Positions 27,565 through 35,929 of a DNA stretch of 64,000 nt are shown piece by piece. The notes beneath the pieces are model-generated. The model did no database searches and was not told the DNA's origin. It was given only the letters and a program-made list of their open reading frames with translations. Within the stretch, counting starts at the first letter, position 1; each line of letters starts with the position of its first letter. Both the position numbers and the translations under genes were made by a program. The DNA is from Fuerstiella sp. (GTDB lineage: Bacteria; Planctomycetota; Planctomycetia; Planctomycetales; Planctomycetaceae), in NCBI GenBank assembly GCA_014238335.1, contig JABABI010000004.1:1-64000 (forward strand), read 5' to 3'.

Positions 27565-28888
27565 CGCTCATGAGAAGGAACGTGATGAGAGGACAGTCAC
27601 CGCGAATAGCGAAGTTCCGTCGGGCAAGGTCCTGCTGCTTGTCGTTATCTCTGTTCTGGGCGTCGGTGTCGGCTATGCAGCATCCATTACTGCAGCACGA
27701 ATCCTTGGCCCTGCCGCGTTTGAGAACTACGCCGTTGCCATCGCCACACTGAGTCTGCTGGCGACTCTGGCCGAGGCGGGCGTTGGCAAGTACGCCCTGA
27801 AAGTTGTGCCAGGCTATGCCGCCACACAGCAGTGGCCGCTGGCTTCCGGCTATTGGCGATTCAGTCTCCGGGCAACGCTGATGATCAGCACAGTGCTGGC
27901 AGTGGGCGGCATCATGTGGGAAGGAGTGCAAATCGACGAATTTGGAGGTTACCCGCTGGGTGTCGCAGCATTCTTTCTTCCCGCTGCAGCCCTGGCTGCA
28001 GTCGGCGTGGACTTTGTGATGGCCAACCGGGCAGCCGTGGCGGGAACGGTGATTGCCCGCCTGGTTATCCCCGGCACAACTCTGATACTGCTGATCGCCG
28101 CAGGCAAATGGTTGAGCAATGTGAGTGGAGGAATAGCTGTGACATGCTTTGGCATCGGATCGGTGATCGGAGCGGTAGTGTGTGGCATGGCTTTTCGACT
28201 AACTTCCCCGCGTCAGATCTTTTCAGTGGCACCCAAGTACGATCGTGGGGAATGGTTGCGGGAATGTGGTTATTTCATGGGCGTCAGCTTTCTGATGTCG
28301 TGGATTCTTCGAGTCAGTCTTGTGATTCTGGAGTTACTGCCCGTGGCCGAGGCTGAAGTCGGGTACTTTGCGGCCGCTCTGGAAACAGGTTGTCTGATCC
28401 TGTTGCTGTCGAAATCGACGGACAAACTCTTTCAACCTGACATGTCCGTCATCGTGCAGGAAGGGGACATCGCACGGGGCATCAGGTTGAGAAACAGGAG
28501 ATACATGTTCGTCGGCTCAGGTTGTGCCATTTTCATGCTGGCGGTGGTCCTGTTTGGCCGCGAGATCATGGGACTGTACGGCCCGGAATTCCGGGCAGGT
28601 TATGTCGCGCTCTGCTTTGTGTCTGTTGGCACCTGTACATGGACCATGTTCTCGCTGGCTCCTGTTTACCTGCGTTTTGTGGGCCGCAGCATGTTTGTGA
28701 TTGCGATAACGGTTGTTGCTGCAGTCATGATGGCAGTGCTGACCATAGTTCTCGGTCTGCGATACGGTGCCACGGGGGCCGGCATCGCCTTTTGCATTGT
28801 TTTGTGCACGGTGGCGGTCGCCTTTCTTGGTGTTGAAACCAGAGACGTTTTCCAGCGAAATACTTCGAACACAGGTTTGCTCGAGTGA
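27539..28888 (+). CDS. Polysaccharide/oligosaccharide flippase (MOP/Wzx-like)
   Basis: 449 aa from ATG 27539. About 12-14 hydrophobic segments are spread through the sequence (VLLLVVISVLGVGVGYAAS, AFFLPAAALAAVGVDFVMA, FVGSGCAIFMLAVVLFGREI, FVIAITVVAAVMMAVLTIVL). ARILGPAAFENYAVAIATLS near residue 55 is the characteristic first-helix loop of the Wzx/polysaccharide-transporter branch of the MOP superfamily. It would translocate a lipid-linked glycan or similar across the inner membrane. No glycosyltransferase is nearby, so its substrate pathway is not in this window. The gene overlaps its upstream neighbour, suggesting co-transcription. Confidence 0.8.
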   Translation: MGRGEQVSDAHEKERDERTVTANSEVPSGKVLLLVVISVLGVGVGYAASITAARILGPAAFENYAVAIATLSLLATLAEAGVGKYALKVVPGYAATQQWPLASGYWRFSLRATLMISTVLAVGGIMWEGVQIDEFGGYPLGVAAFFLPAAALAAVGVDFVMANRAAVAGTVIARLVIPGTTLILLIAAGKWLSNVSGGIAVTCFGIGSVIGAVVCGMAFRLTSPRQIFSVAPKYDRGEWLRECGYFMGVSFLMSWILRVSLVILELLPVAEAEVGYFAAALETGCLILLLSKSTDKLFQPDMSVIVQEGDIARGIRLRNRRYMFVGSGCAIFMLAVVLFGREIMGLYGPEFRAGYVALCFVSVGTCTWTMFSLAPVYLRFVGRSMFVIAITVVAAVMMAVLTIVLGLRYGATGAGIAFCIVLCTVAVAFLGVETRDVFQRNTSNTGLLE

Positions 28889-29255
28889 CATCCGGACGAA
28901 AAACGTAAATTGAACAGAGGCCTCCGCATTTCAAGAAGGTCACGCGGAACTCGCAGGATTGCCGTGGCCCGTATGCGGTTTCAGCAGCTGTGCCGCGCAC
29001 GATTGACAGGGAAAATGCTTCGGCATATTTCGCCGGGGTGATCACATCACATCTGTAGCAGACCAAAGACTCGCCCTGTCATCTGACTGAACTTTCTGAG
29101 CTAACGATTGCGCAAAATCTGACAGTTTTTCCGGTTGTGCAGCCTCTGAAGTGTCGAGTGAAATTATGGCAGCGGTCGCCGTACGCACCCGTTACGTCAA
29201 CCGCTGCGCCCGAGTCATTCGATGAGACGAATTCACGGAAACTGGAAACTGATTG
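28889..29255. other. Porin upstream region with 8-bp palindrome
   Basis: No gene. A perfect inverted repeat GCAGCGGT/ACCGCTGC lies at 29169-29176 and 29200-29207, about 50 bases before the porin start. It could be an operator or a leader-RNA stem. No -35/-10 or -24/-12 promoter was convincing by eye. Confidence 0.4.
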
Positions 29256-30956
29256 ATGTCAACCACACGCCACAGCAAAGCCGGGCACCTGATGTGCGGC
29301 TTTGCTGTGGCGTTTTTGTGGTGCGAAGTCGCAGCTGCTGAGGACCGAACAGCGGCGTCTGATCTTTCACAGTTCGCTGTGCAGGATCACCAGAGTCCGC
29401 CGGCTCCCCCGTACGTCTGGGACGTGGACCGGCCGATCTTGCCAAATCCGTTCACGCCAACGGTCCGCCCAGTCTCCTATGCGACGTTCGACGATCCTGT
29501 TGTTGTTCCGATTCCGGTGCTGCCGGACGAAAAAACTGAACGCCTGGAGGACGGGGCCATAGTCACACCGGCTGCAGATGAGCATCCAGACCTGGAATCC
29601 CGTGTGCGCGCACTGGAACAGTTACTCGCAGGCCCAACCGATGATGACGAGTCACAGACTGAGAAATCGGTGACGTTCCGTCTGCACCATCTTGAAAAAT
29701 CGTTCGCAGATATTGAAGGCAAAGGGTCAAAATTTGTGGAGGCATTGTCCTACAGTTCCCGCCGAATTTTCAATGGGCGACTTCAACTCGATTTGTGGGA
29801 GTACCCGAAATCGTCACCCGGAATCAACGCCATCGAAACCGGGGACTTCGACGACAGCCCGCAGAATCGGATCTTAGTGCGACGCGCACGCATTGGTGTC
29901 CGCGGCACGGTCCCGCCGGACAATATGTCGTATCGTCTGGAACTGGAATTCAGTGGCCAGGACGGCGGTCGCATACGCGATGCATGGCTGGGTTGGGACG
30001 ATCTGCCCATCCTGAATACTCTGCGTATCGGGAATCAGAAACGCCCGTATGGCCTGGATTACCTCAACAGCAGCAACTTCATGACGTTTCTGGAACGCCC
30101 GTTTGTCGTCGAGGCCTTCAATAATGCCAACCGACGAGTAGGACTGGCGTCTTATGGCGTCTCATCAGACAGGTCGTGCAACTGGCAGTTCGGCGTCTTT
30201 AACATGGTTCAGATTCAGGACACAAATGACATTGTGGGTGACAACGCTCAGACGGAACTGGCAGGAAGGCTGGCCAGTTCCTGGTGGTATGATGACAGCT
30301 CTGATGGTCGCGGTTACGCACATTTCGCGCTGGCCGGCACATTGGCATTCCCGGATGGCAGTACGCTCGCCAACCGGGCGGCATTTCGAACAACGCCGGA
30401 AGCCCGAACCAGATCAGACTGGCTGGACACAGGTCTGATCGCCGGTGCGGATTTGTATCGCCTGTTCGCCGTCGAATCTGTGTTTAACGTGGGAGCACTA
30501 CAGCTGGTTGGCGAGTGGATGAATATTCAGCTGCAGCGCGACGCCGGGTCCGGCAATGATCTGCAGTTGAACGGCGGTTACGTGGCTCTCTCATACTTTC
30601 TGACAGGAGAACACATTCCCTGGGACCGCGAACTGGGCACGATCGGTCGTATTGAACCTTACGAAAACTTTTTCTGCCTGAACACGTGTGATGGCGACGT
30701 TCGATCAGGACTGGGCGCATGGCAAGTCGCGTTACGACTTTCGCGCGCCGACTTCAACGACAGCGACATCCAGGGCGGTGTGGGCGAAAGCCTGACACTG
30801 GCTCTCAACTGGTATTGGAATTCGCACACGCGTTTGCAGTGCAACTACATTTGGGGCCAGATCGATGATCGCCGCACGACGCTGACCAACATGACGACGC
30901 CTGTCGTCTCCGGCAACTACCAGGTCATGGGAACTCGATTTATGATCGATTTTTGA
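29256..30956 (+). CDS. OprO/OprP-like (phosphate-selective type) porin
   Basis: 566 aa from ATG 29256; TTG 29253 is immediately before, and ATG 29295 is an alternative. Signal peptide (MCGFAVAFLWCEVAAA), a linker, then a coiled-coil-like segment (DLESRVRALEQLLAG, HHLEKSFADIEGK). The barrel region has RILVRRARIGVRGTVPPDNM, the classic Porin_O_P entry, then GLDYLNSSNFMTFLERPFVV and AFNNANRRVG, and a terminal F (GTRFMIDF). Family members take up phosphate or polyphosphate, but substrate is not proven here. The first codons contain a terminator-like hairpin (29268-29317), so expression may be attenuated. It is convergent with the ECF sigma gene. Confidence 0.88.
   Translation: MSTTRHSKAGHLMCGFAVAFLWCEVAAAEDRTAASDLSQFAVQDHQSPPAPPYVWDVDRPILPNPFTPTVRPVSYATFDDPVVVPIPVLPDEKTERLEDGAIVTPAADEHPDLESRVRALEQLLAGPTDDDESQTEKSVTFRLHHLEKSFADIEGKGSKFVEALSYSSRRIFNGRLQLDLWEYPKSSPGINAIETGDFDDSPQNRILVRRARIGVRGTVPPDNMSYRLELEFSGQDGGRIRDAWLGWDDLPILNTLRIGNQKRPYGLDYLNSSNFMTFLERPFVVEAFNNANRRVGLASYGVSSDRSCNWQFGVFNMVQIQDTNDIVGDNAQTELAGRLASSWWYDDSSDGRGYAHFALAGTLAFPDGSTLANRAAFRTTPEARTRSDWLDTGLIAGADLYRLFAVESVFNVGALQLVGEWMNIQLQRDAGSGNDLQLNGGYVALSYFLTGEHIPWDRELGTIGRIEPYENFFCLNTCDGDVRSGLGAWQVALRLSRADFNDSDIQGGVGESLTLALNWYWNSHTRLQCNYIWGQIDDRRTTLTNMTTPVVSGNYQVMGTRFMIDF
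29268..29317 (+). promoter_or_regulatory. Terminator-like hairpin inside porin signal-peptide codons
   Basis: CGCCACAGCAAAGCC at 29268-29282 pairs perfectly with GGCTTTGCTGTGGCG at 29298-29312 and is followed by TTTTT at 29313-29317. The intervening 15 bases can form four further pairs (GCAC/GTGC). The structure is a textbook intrinsic terminator but lies within codons 5-21 of the porin. It could act as an attenuator, mRNA-stability or translation-control element. It could also be a terminator from upstream transcription, if the gene starts differently. Confidence 0.75.
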
Positions 30957-31144
30957 GGCTGACAGCGGCGGCTGGTTCGAGTCGCTACGACGCGTCGGTA
31001 CAACTGTGGAAACGGCGATGCGGACGCCGGGTGCACCGGTGAATCTGCAGGCGATCTGTTTGCCTGAAGGCGCATGACGGCGTTGTAGTTCACCGGTAAT
31101 GACCCTGACGCACCGCACCGCCTGAGCCCCTTTTTTCCTGCAGA

Positions 31145-31714
31145 CTAAGCTGGTGCGCCCGCCAGTTCCGGATCCATTTCAGTCAGAATATCGCACAGAC
31201 GTCCTCGAGCTCGACACAGCCGCATATCAGCGGCCGGGGGATTGGCTTCAAGAGTTGTGGCGATCCGGGCCGACGACCAGTTCATTCCATAACGCAGCGA
31301 AAGAATCAGCCGATCAGATTCTCGCAGCTGTCCCAGCGCTGTACGAACAAGCTGACGCGTCTCTGAGCGAGCGAACGTCACTGCTGCACTGTCAGCCGAA
31401 TCCGGAACGTCTTTGAGCTGAGCTTCGCCCACGTCGGCACGTTTTTTCCTTCGAGCAACATCACGCAGCCAGTTGCGTCCCACATGCAGCAGCCAGGCTC
31501 GAGGGCTCTTGATGGCGGACACGTCCTGCTGCTGAAGACGAAGAAAGGCCTGCTGCAGAGCTTCGGTCGCGTGTTCAGCATCGCTGCAGAACGTGTAGAA
31601 CAGGACCCAAAGTCCGCGATGATTGGACGTGTAGATGACATCAAGATCGTTTTCGGAACTCGTTTGCTGAGACAACCTTGCGTGACCTTCTGGCCTGATA
31701 AGTGTGTTCTGCAT
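31145..31714 (-). CDS. RNA polymerase sigma factor, ECF type
   Basis: 189 aa from ATG 31714. A region-2-like helix set (YTSNHRGLWVLFYTFCSDAEHATEALQQAF, with SPRAWLLHVGRNWLRDVARR as the 2.3/2.4 part) is followed by region 4 (LRESDRLILSLRYGMNWSSARIATTL...RLCRARGRLCDIL). The region 4 recognition part is slightly unusual (EANPPAADMRLCRAR), and the -35-recognition helix seems weak. No anti-sigma factor or FecR gene is adjacent, though planctomycete ECF sigmas are often paired with such genes. The porin is convergent to it, so it need not be its target. Confidence 0.75.
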   Translation of the reverse strand: MQNTLIRPEGHARLSQQTSSENDLDVIYTSNHRGLWVLFYTFCSDAEHATEALQQAFLRLQQQDVSAIKSPRAWLLHVGRNWLRDVARRKKRADVGEAQLKDVPDSADSAAVTFARSETRQLVRTALGQLRESDRLILSLRYGMNWSSARIATTLEANPPAADMRLCRARGRLCDILTEMDPELAGAPA

Positions 31715-31967
31715 CGTGCTTCCTCCCGTCTCGCGTGTTTGGTGGACGCGGTTGAAATATGCACAGTCACATTTGCTCCGCTACTGTTACTACGGACGAA
31801 GATGCAGAAGAATCACCGATATACGGTTGGTTACGTAGTTGTACGTATCCGTAAAAAAGCGTAGAGCCGTTCAGGTAAACTCGCCTGGATTACGCGCAGG
31901 GAACGCGACCAGCGGAAGCGGGCCATCGTCTTCGAGCGGCAGCTGGCATAAACAGTCGCAGACGGAG

Positions 31968-32237
31968 TCAGTCGGTGGCCTGGAGGGACAGGCGGATGAG
32001 CTCGGCGGTGGTGCTCAGCTTGAGCTTCTTCACCAGATTTTCTCGGTGCGTTTCCACCGTACATTTGCTCAGCTCGAGTTCATGGGCAATAACCTTGCTG
32101 GCCTTGCCCGCCACGACCATTGGCAGAACCTGTTGCTCGCGCGGTGACAGTCGATCCAGTCGAGCCGCCGCCGCATCCTGTCGCGCGCGACGATGGTGAT
32201 CCGTGAGCCCGAAGACAATTGACTCGATCACTCGCAA
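31968..32237 (-). CDS. LuxR/FixJ-type HTH domain, receiver missing
   Basis: The open part (at most 89 codons; TTG 32237, GTG 32231) encodes LDRLSPREQQVLPMVVAGKA, KVIAHELELSKCTVETHREN and LVKKLKLSTTAELIRLSL, a complete LuxR-type helix-turn-helix as in FixJ or NarL. No receiver domain precedes it in any frame, and no ATG is available. It may be a stand-alone HTH regulator or, more likely in this decaying neighbourhood, the relic of a two-component regulator that has lost its N-terminal half. Confidence 0.55.
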   Translation of the reverse strand: MRVIESIVFGLTDHHRRARQDAAAARLDRLSPREQQVLPMVVAGKASKVIAHELELSKCTVETHRENLVKKLKLSTTAELIRLSLQATD

Positions 32238-32708
32238 CTGCTGCAGTGACCACGCCCGCCGGCTGCGCAGCGCAAGCCAGCACGCTTGTCAGCAGTGGCA
32301 GAATCATTGCCCACAGCCACCACAGGGACAACGTACCGCGGACCAGGTTGCCCGTGAATGCGGCCGTCAGAATGACTATCAGCTCAGTGCCAGCGCGGAC
32401 GCAGGCGATTGCGCAGCAGATCGGCAGTTTCGTCAGCGAACCGGGCACGGTGACCGACAACGAAGTCAACGTTGGCCCGCGACACTTTCACAGAGGGATC
32501 CCCGTGAACAGACGCTGCCGCTGAACCGCCGAAAATGGTTGCCTGAAATTCTTCGGATTCTATGTTTCGTCTGTTCCCAGCCTGTCGTAAATGTTACTGC
32601 TCCGGACCAAAGTCCGCAGCTTTGGGCAAGACGTCTCACCATCTTGCGCATGTTTTTCGACTCGGGGCGGAAGTTCGCATTGAGTGGGTGCAGTCACGGA
32701 TTGTGTTT
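32238..32708. other. Intergenic; hydrophobic stretch of unclear meaning
   Basis: A minus-strand frame shows a hydrophobic run (ELIVILTAAFTGNLVRGTLS, LWWLWAMILPLLTSVLACAA) and another frame beside it a plausible soluble segment (HRARFADETADLLRNRLR). They could be pieces of a membrane sensor split by a frameshift. I cannot name a family or define ends. Confidence 0.3.
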
Positions 32709-32806
32709 TCGACCGTAGGATGGGACCATCGTCCCGTCCAATAATCTGACTCACTTCGGGACAATGGTTCCAAGCTGCAAAACTGCCCAACTCCACACCC
32801 GTTCAG
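32709..32806 (-). repeat. Dispersed structured repeat, copy B
   Basis: Reverse complement of this stretch aligns with 3469-3566 over 98 bases without gaps (78 identities). The hairpin arms are less perfect (16 of 20 standard pairs plus wobble), but several differences from copy A keep pairing. For example, a T-A pair in A is C-G here, and the T/C mismatch of A is a G-C pair here. It lies between the HTH fragment and the SpoIIAA-like gene, about 50 bases past that gene's stop. Confidence 0.8.
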
Positions 32807-32858
32807 GACTACCCCATGAGTTGTCGGCTTACCTCGTCAGCTGCCTGGAACACCGATT

Positions 32859-33221
32859 TCACTCTGACTCAATCCATGCCTTTGCATCGTCCAGCTTTGA
32901 GTGGTCAAAGTATCGGATTTTTGCTGACGTAAATGGTTTGCAGAAGACGGCCATGCCCTCTTCCCATTTTGATTCACCGACAATGGCCAGTTGCTCGATG
33001 TCCTTCCAGTGTTCGAAATCGAACTTCAGGTCTTCCCACATCGCCGCGACCGTCCAGCCGTGGAAGTCGTGCATTTCGAACAGCACGCGAATCCTGCCGT
33101 GTTCCCTGACCTGTGCATCCACACAAGGGGCGAAGGCTTCATACGATTCTTTGGTCAGCTTGCCTGTCACTGCGACATGTAGCAGCTTTCCGGCAGATAC
33201 AATTTTCAGCCCGTCAATCAT
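32859..33221 (-). CDS. SpoIIAA-like (STAS/SpoIIAA-like family) protein
   Basis: 120 aa from ATG 33221 with a strong ribosome site (cAAGGAGactcctc). The sequence MIDGLKIVSAGKLLHVAVTG, KLTKESYEAFAPCVDAQVRE, RVLFEMHDFHGWTVAAMWED and FDFEHWKDIEQLAIVGESKW is the signature order of the SpoIIAA-like Pfam family, known in E. coli-type and marine bacteria as small proteins of ~120 residues. The fold is STAS-related, with a possible lipid- or ligand-binding role; no phosphorylatable Ser is implied. It is third in a minus-strand row with STAS and csrA, with gaps of 220 and 48 bases. Confidence 0.82.
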   Translation of the reverse strand: MIDGLKIVSAGKLLHVAVTGKLTKESYEAFAPCVDAQVREHGRIRVLFEMHDFHGWTVAAMWEDLKFDFEHWKDIEQLAIVGESKWEEGMAVFCKPFTSAKIRYFDHSKLDDAKAWIESE

Positions 33222-33441
33222 GAGGAGTCTCCTTGTCAGGAAGGTTTTAGTTTTGCAGAGTCACCGTGTTCCGTCCATACACCATACAAATCGGGGGTAA
33301 GGTCAGTTATTTCTGCAATGGGGTCGCTGAGAGTTAAGTCGCCCGCAGCGGAGGCCTGTTTCCGTCATCTTAGAATCCGCGAAGCGGAAGCGGAAGCGGC
33401 CTTCCTTATTGGATTGCGGATCGCGCCGACATATCAGGCAG

Positions 33442-33696
33442 TCAGCTGTTTTGCGAAAGCAGCAAGCTGATATAGCCAGACACTCCCCGAAGCTCGGCAC
33501 CCAGTGAGGCGATTTCAAGAAGAGCGGCCACCCCTGTCGCGTCCGCCGACTGCAGCTGAGACAAGTCCAATGCGACCGAACCGGTGAGTTCCCGATATTC
33601 ACTCATCAGCGCACTGACATTCTCCATCCGCAGCTGGCCGTCTATGTGGAGAACGGAAACACCGAATACGATTATTTTAGTGATCCGTACCGTCAT
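33442..33696 (-). CDS. STAS-domain protein (anti-sigma antagonist type)
   Basis: 84 aa from ATG 33696. MTVRITKIIVFGVSVLHIDG, QLRMENVSALMSEYREL and TGSVALDLSQLQSADATGVA, then LLEIASLGAELRGVSGYISL, follow the STAS fold order. The conserved position after VALDLSQLQS, where anti-sigma antagonists carry the phosphoserine in DxSG/DSxG, reads SADATGVAALL, so an A/T replaces the usual S. It may be a non-phosphorylatable variant. It lies 48 bases downstream of csrA on the same strand and is likely co-transcribed. Confidence 0.7.
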   Translation of the reverse strand: MTVRITKIIVFGVSVLHIDGQLRMENVSALMSEYRELTGSVALDLSQLQSADATGVAALLEIASLGAELRGVSGYISLLLSQNS

Positions 33697-33744
33697 CTTT
33701 GCTCGGACGTCAGCATTGCCAGTGACACATCCATCGCAGACCTG

Positions 33745-33951
33745 TTACGCGATTGGCTCGCAACTGGCATGCGTGGAGATCCCACGCTCGTGAGAAAAGT
33801 TCCGGCGCTGGAGTTCTCCGCGACAAACTGGCACGTCTCGTGGAGCCTCAATGCCGAACCGAACCCTGCCACCTTGAATGGCCAGAACGGTGAGCGAGAT
33901 GTTCGGTCCAACACAAATCACTTCGCTCGTTTTCCTGCTCAAAACCAACAT
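33745..33951 (-). CDS. csrA: Carbon storage regulator CsrA
   Basis: 68 aa from ATG 33951, with GGAGAG upstream. MLVLSRKTSEVICVGPNISL and TVLAIQGGRVRFGIEAPRDV, then PVCRGEL, match CsrA throughout: L4, R6 and the RGEL arginine at the RNA-binding face are present. The last ~15 residues (NFSHERGISTHASCEPIA) are longer than the core and variable, as in the family. CsrA binds GGA motifs in mRNA leaders to control translation. It heads the csrA-STAS-(SpoIIAA-like) minus-strand row and is divergent from the PAS-sigma54 activator. Confidence 0.92.
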   Translation of the reverse strand: MLVLSRKTSEVICVGPNISLTVLAIQGGRVRFGIEAPRDVPVCRGELQRRNFSHERGISTHASCEPIA

Positions 33952-34390
33952 TGAACTCTCCTCGGGGATTAACCCCTTTGGGTCGGTGGCCTCTAGAATG
34001 ACTATTTCGGCGACGGAATGCGCCAGAACATGCGTCGGTGAATACAGATTTTCGGATTAAGCATTTCATGTGCCAATCCAGACGCTGACTTTCGTAGAAC
34101 CTCCTAACTCATATATCTATAGGAGGTTGTGAAAATCACTGGCCATGGCAGAGGATGTGTCTTTAAAGTTTCTGGGGACGATTTGTTGCCCCGAGGGGCG
34201 AATAGTTGCCCGCAGCCGCCGTTCGGCAGCATAATTAGCACTTGGCCGTTGCTGGAGCTTAGTGATAAACGTCCCTGGTGGACGGGTTCGCTGTGTGAAC
34301 GCCGGTGAGTGAGGCGTACAGTCAGTCCGGTTTCTATTCAAAGCGAGCAGGACTTCGCTCCGACAACACATGATGGTGAGGCGGTCGTAA
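33952..34390. other. Divergent csrA/activator intergenic region
   Basis: About 440 bases without a supported gene, containing the inverted repeat at 34098-34128. A GTG frame from 34129 (VKITGHGRGCVFKVSG...) runs ~60 codons but sits too close to the GGAGG and was not recognised. Confidence 0.35.
34098..34128. repeat. Perfect 9-bp inverted repeat with sequestered GGAGG
   Basis: AACCTCCTA at 34098-34106 and TAGGAGGTT at 34120-34128, with a 13-base AT-rich loop (actcatatatcta). Read as + strand RNA, the right arm is a perfect Shine-Dalgarno that would be hidden in the stem. It lies between the divergent csrA and PAS-sigma54 genes. Operator or leader-RNA element are both possible. Confidence 0.6.
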
Positions 34391-35869
34391 ATGGGAACGA
34401 GCTCCAGCAATACAAGTTCGCCGGAGACGGAAGCAGCACCGCACGATCCCGAGGTGCTTTTTCAGCGACTTGCAGATGCGATCGACCAGGTGTTCTGGTT
34501 TCTCAAGGTTGAACCAGAGCGGGTGGTGTACGTCAGCCCGGCCTTTGAGCGGCTTTGGGGGGTTACTGCCGAACAGCTCTACCAGGATCCGAGGATTTGG
34601 ACGTCGTCCATTCATCCTGATGACCGAGAACGCATCTCCGTCACCTTTGGCGACTGGCTGCAGGGCGAGACCTCCGAATACCGTGTTGAATACCGGATCG
34701 TCCGCCCGGACAAATCGATTCGGTGGATTCTTGATCAGGGCGTTCAGGTCCGGGAGGACCAGGGAACGCTGAGTTATCTTAGCGGTATTGCCAAGGATAT
34801 CACTGAACGCAAGGAGGCGAAGGATGCACTTGAACGCGCTTTCCGGGAGATCACCCAACTCAAGGAACGGCTGCAGCAGGAAAACGTCTACCTGCAGGAG
34901 GAAATCAAGAACACAATCGGGTTCGACGAAATTGTTGGGGAAACCGACCCGTTACGTGTCACCTTGAGCAAAGTGGAACAAGTGGCGCCGACCGATGCCA
35001 GCGTGTTGCTGCTTGGCGAAACCGGAACCGGCAAAGAACTGTTAGCAAGGGCGATTCATCGTCACAGTCGACGAAAGGAACGTCCGCTGGTTAAGGTCAA
35101 CTGTGCATCATTGCCGCACTCACTAATCGAAAGCGAACTGTTCGGTCACGTCAAGGGAGCATTTACTGGTGCATTGTCGGAGCGGTTGGGCCGTTTTCAA
35201 TTGGCCCACGAGGGAACAATCTTTCTTGACGAAATCGGCGAGCTCGACCTGAACTTACAGTCCAAACTGTTACGCGTTCTGCAGGAGGGTGAGTTTGAAC
35301 GGATCGGTTCGTCTGAGACAACCAAAGTCAATGTTCGCATCGTGGCAGCCACGAATCGAGATCTTCACGCTGCGACAGACGAGGGATCGTTCCGATCAGA
35401 CCTCTACTATCGGCTGGCGGTGTTTCCGATTGAAGTGCCGCCCCTGCGGGCGCGTCGTGACGACATTCCACTGCTGGTCTGGAACTTCATTACGCAGAAG
35501 AAAGCCAGACTCGGCAAGGAAATCGAACTGGTTCCACAGATGGTCATGGAGACGCTGGTTAAGTATGACTGGCCGGGCAACGTCCGGGAACTTGAGAATG
35601 TGATCGAGCGGGCGATGATTCTTTCGCCGGCACGGACCCTGGTACTGGATGATTCGCTCGACGCGCCGGCTCGGCCTGGTTCATTCCACTCGTCGTCTGC
35701 GAGTCTTGAAGATGTCGCCCGCGCACATATCATCAGCGTTCTTGAACAGTGCGACTGGACCATCAAAGGCCCCGGACAGGCGGCCGAAAGCCTGGCACTC
35801 GCCCCCAGTACACTTCGTTACCGCATGAACAAGCTGGGTATCATGCGGCCACCGAGGAAACCGCGTTAG
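34391..35869 (+). CDS. PAS-domain sigma-54 activator (Fis-type)
   Basis: 492 aa from ATG 34391. N-terminal PAS fold ([57 protein letters not shown]), a short coiled coil ([17 protein letters not shown]), then the AAA+ core with Walker [15 protein letters not shown] ([15 protein letters not shown]) and Walker [13 protein letters not shown]-terminal HTH region has [20 protein letters not shown]. It has no receiver, so it is signal-responsive through PAS, like FhlA/HyfR-type activators. Transcribed divergently from csrA. Targets are not identified. Confidence 0.93.
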   Translation: MGTSSSNTSSPETEAAPHDPEVLFQRLADAIDQVFWFLKVEPERVVYVSPAFERLWGVTAEQLYQDPRIWTSSIHPDDRERISVTFGDWLQGETSEYRVEYRIVRPDKSIRWILDQGVQVREDQGTLSYLSGIAKDITERKEAKDALERAFREITQLKERLQQENVYLQEEIKNTIGFDEIVGETDPLRVTLSKVEQVAPTDASVLLLGETGTGKELLARAIHRHSRRKERPLVKVNCASLPHSLIESELFGHVKGAFTGALSERLGRFQLAHEGTIFLDEIGELDLNLQSKLLRVLQEGEFERIGSSETTKVNVRIVAATNRDLHAATDEGSFRSDLYYRLAVFPIEVPPLRARRDDIPLLVWNFITQKKARLGKEIELVPQMVMETLVKYDWPGNVRELENVIERAMILSPARTLVLDDSLDAPARPGSFHSSSASLEDVARAHIISVLEQCDWTIKGPGQAAESLALAPSTLRYRMNKLGIMRPPRKPR

Positions 35870-35929
35870 AAGTACCAGGCACAGCAGACGTCAGAGCAAC
35901 GGCTGTTGAGTGCCGATTACTCTTATTGG

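Noticed and set aside
30957..31144. GGTTCGAGTC near 30971 looked like a tRNA T-loop
   Set aside because: No pairing acceptor, D or anticodon arms could be found around it.
33370..33410. GGAAGC tandem hexamers near 33378
   Set aside because: Only about three units; too short to call a repeat locus.
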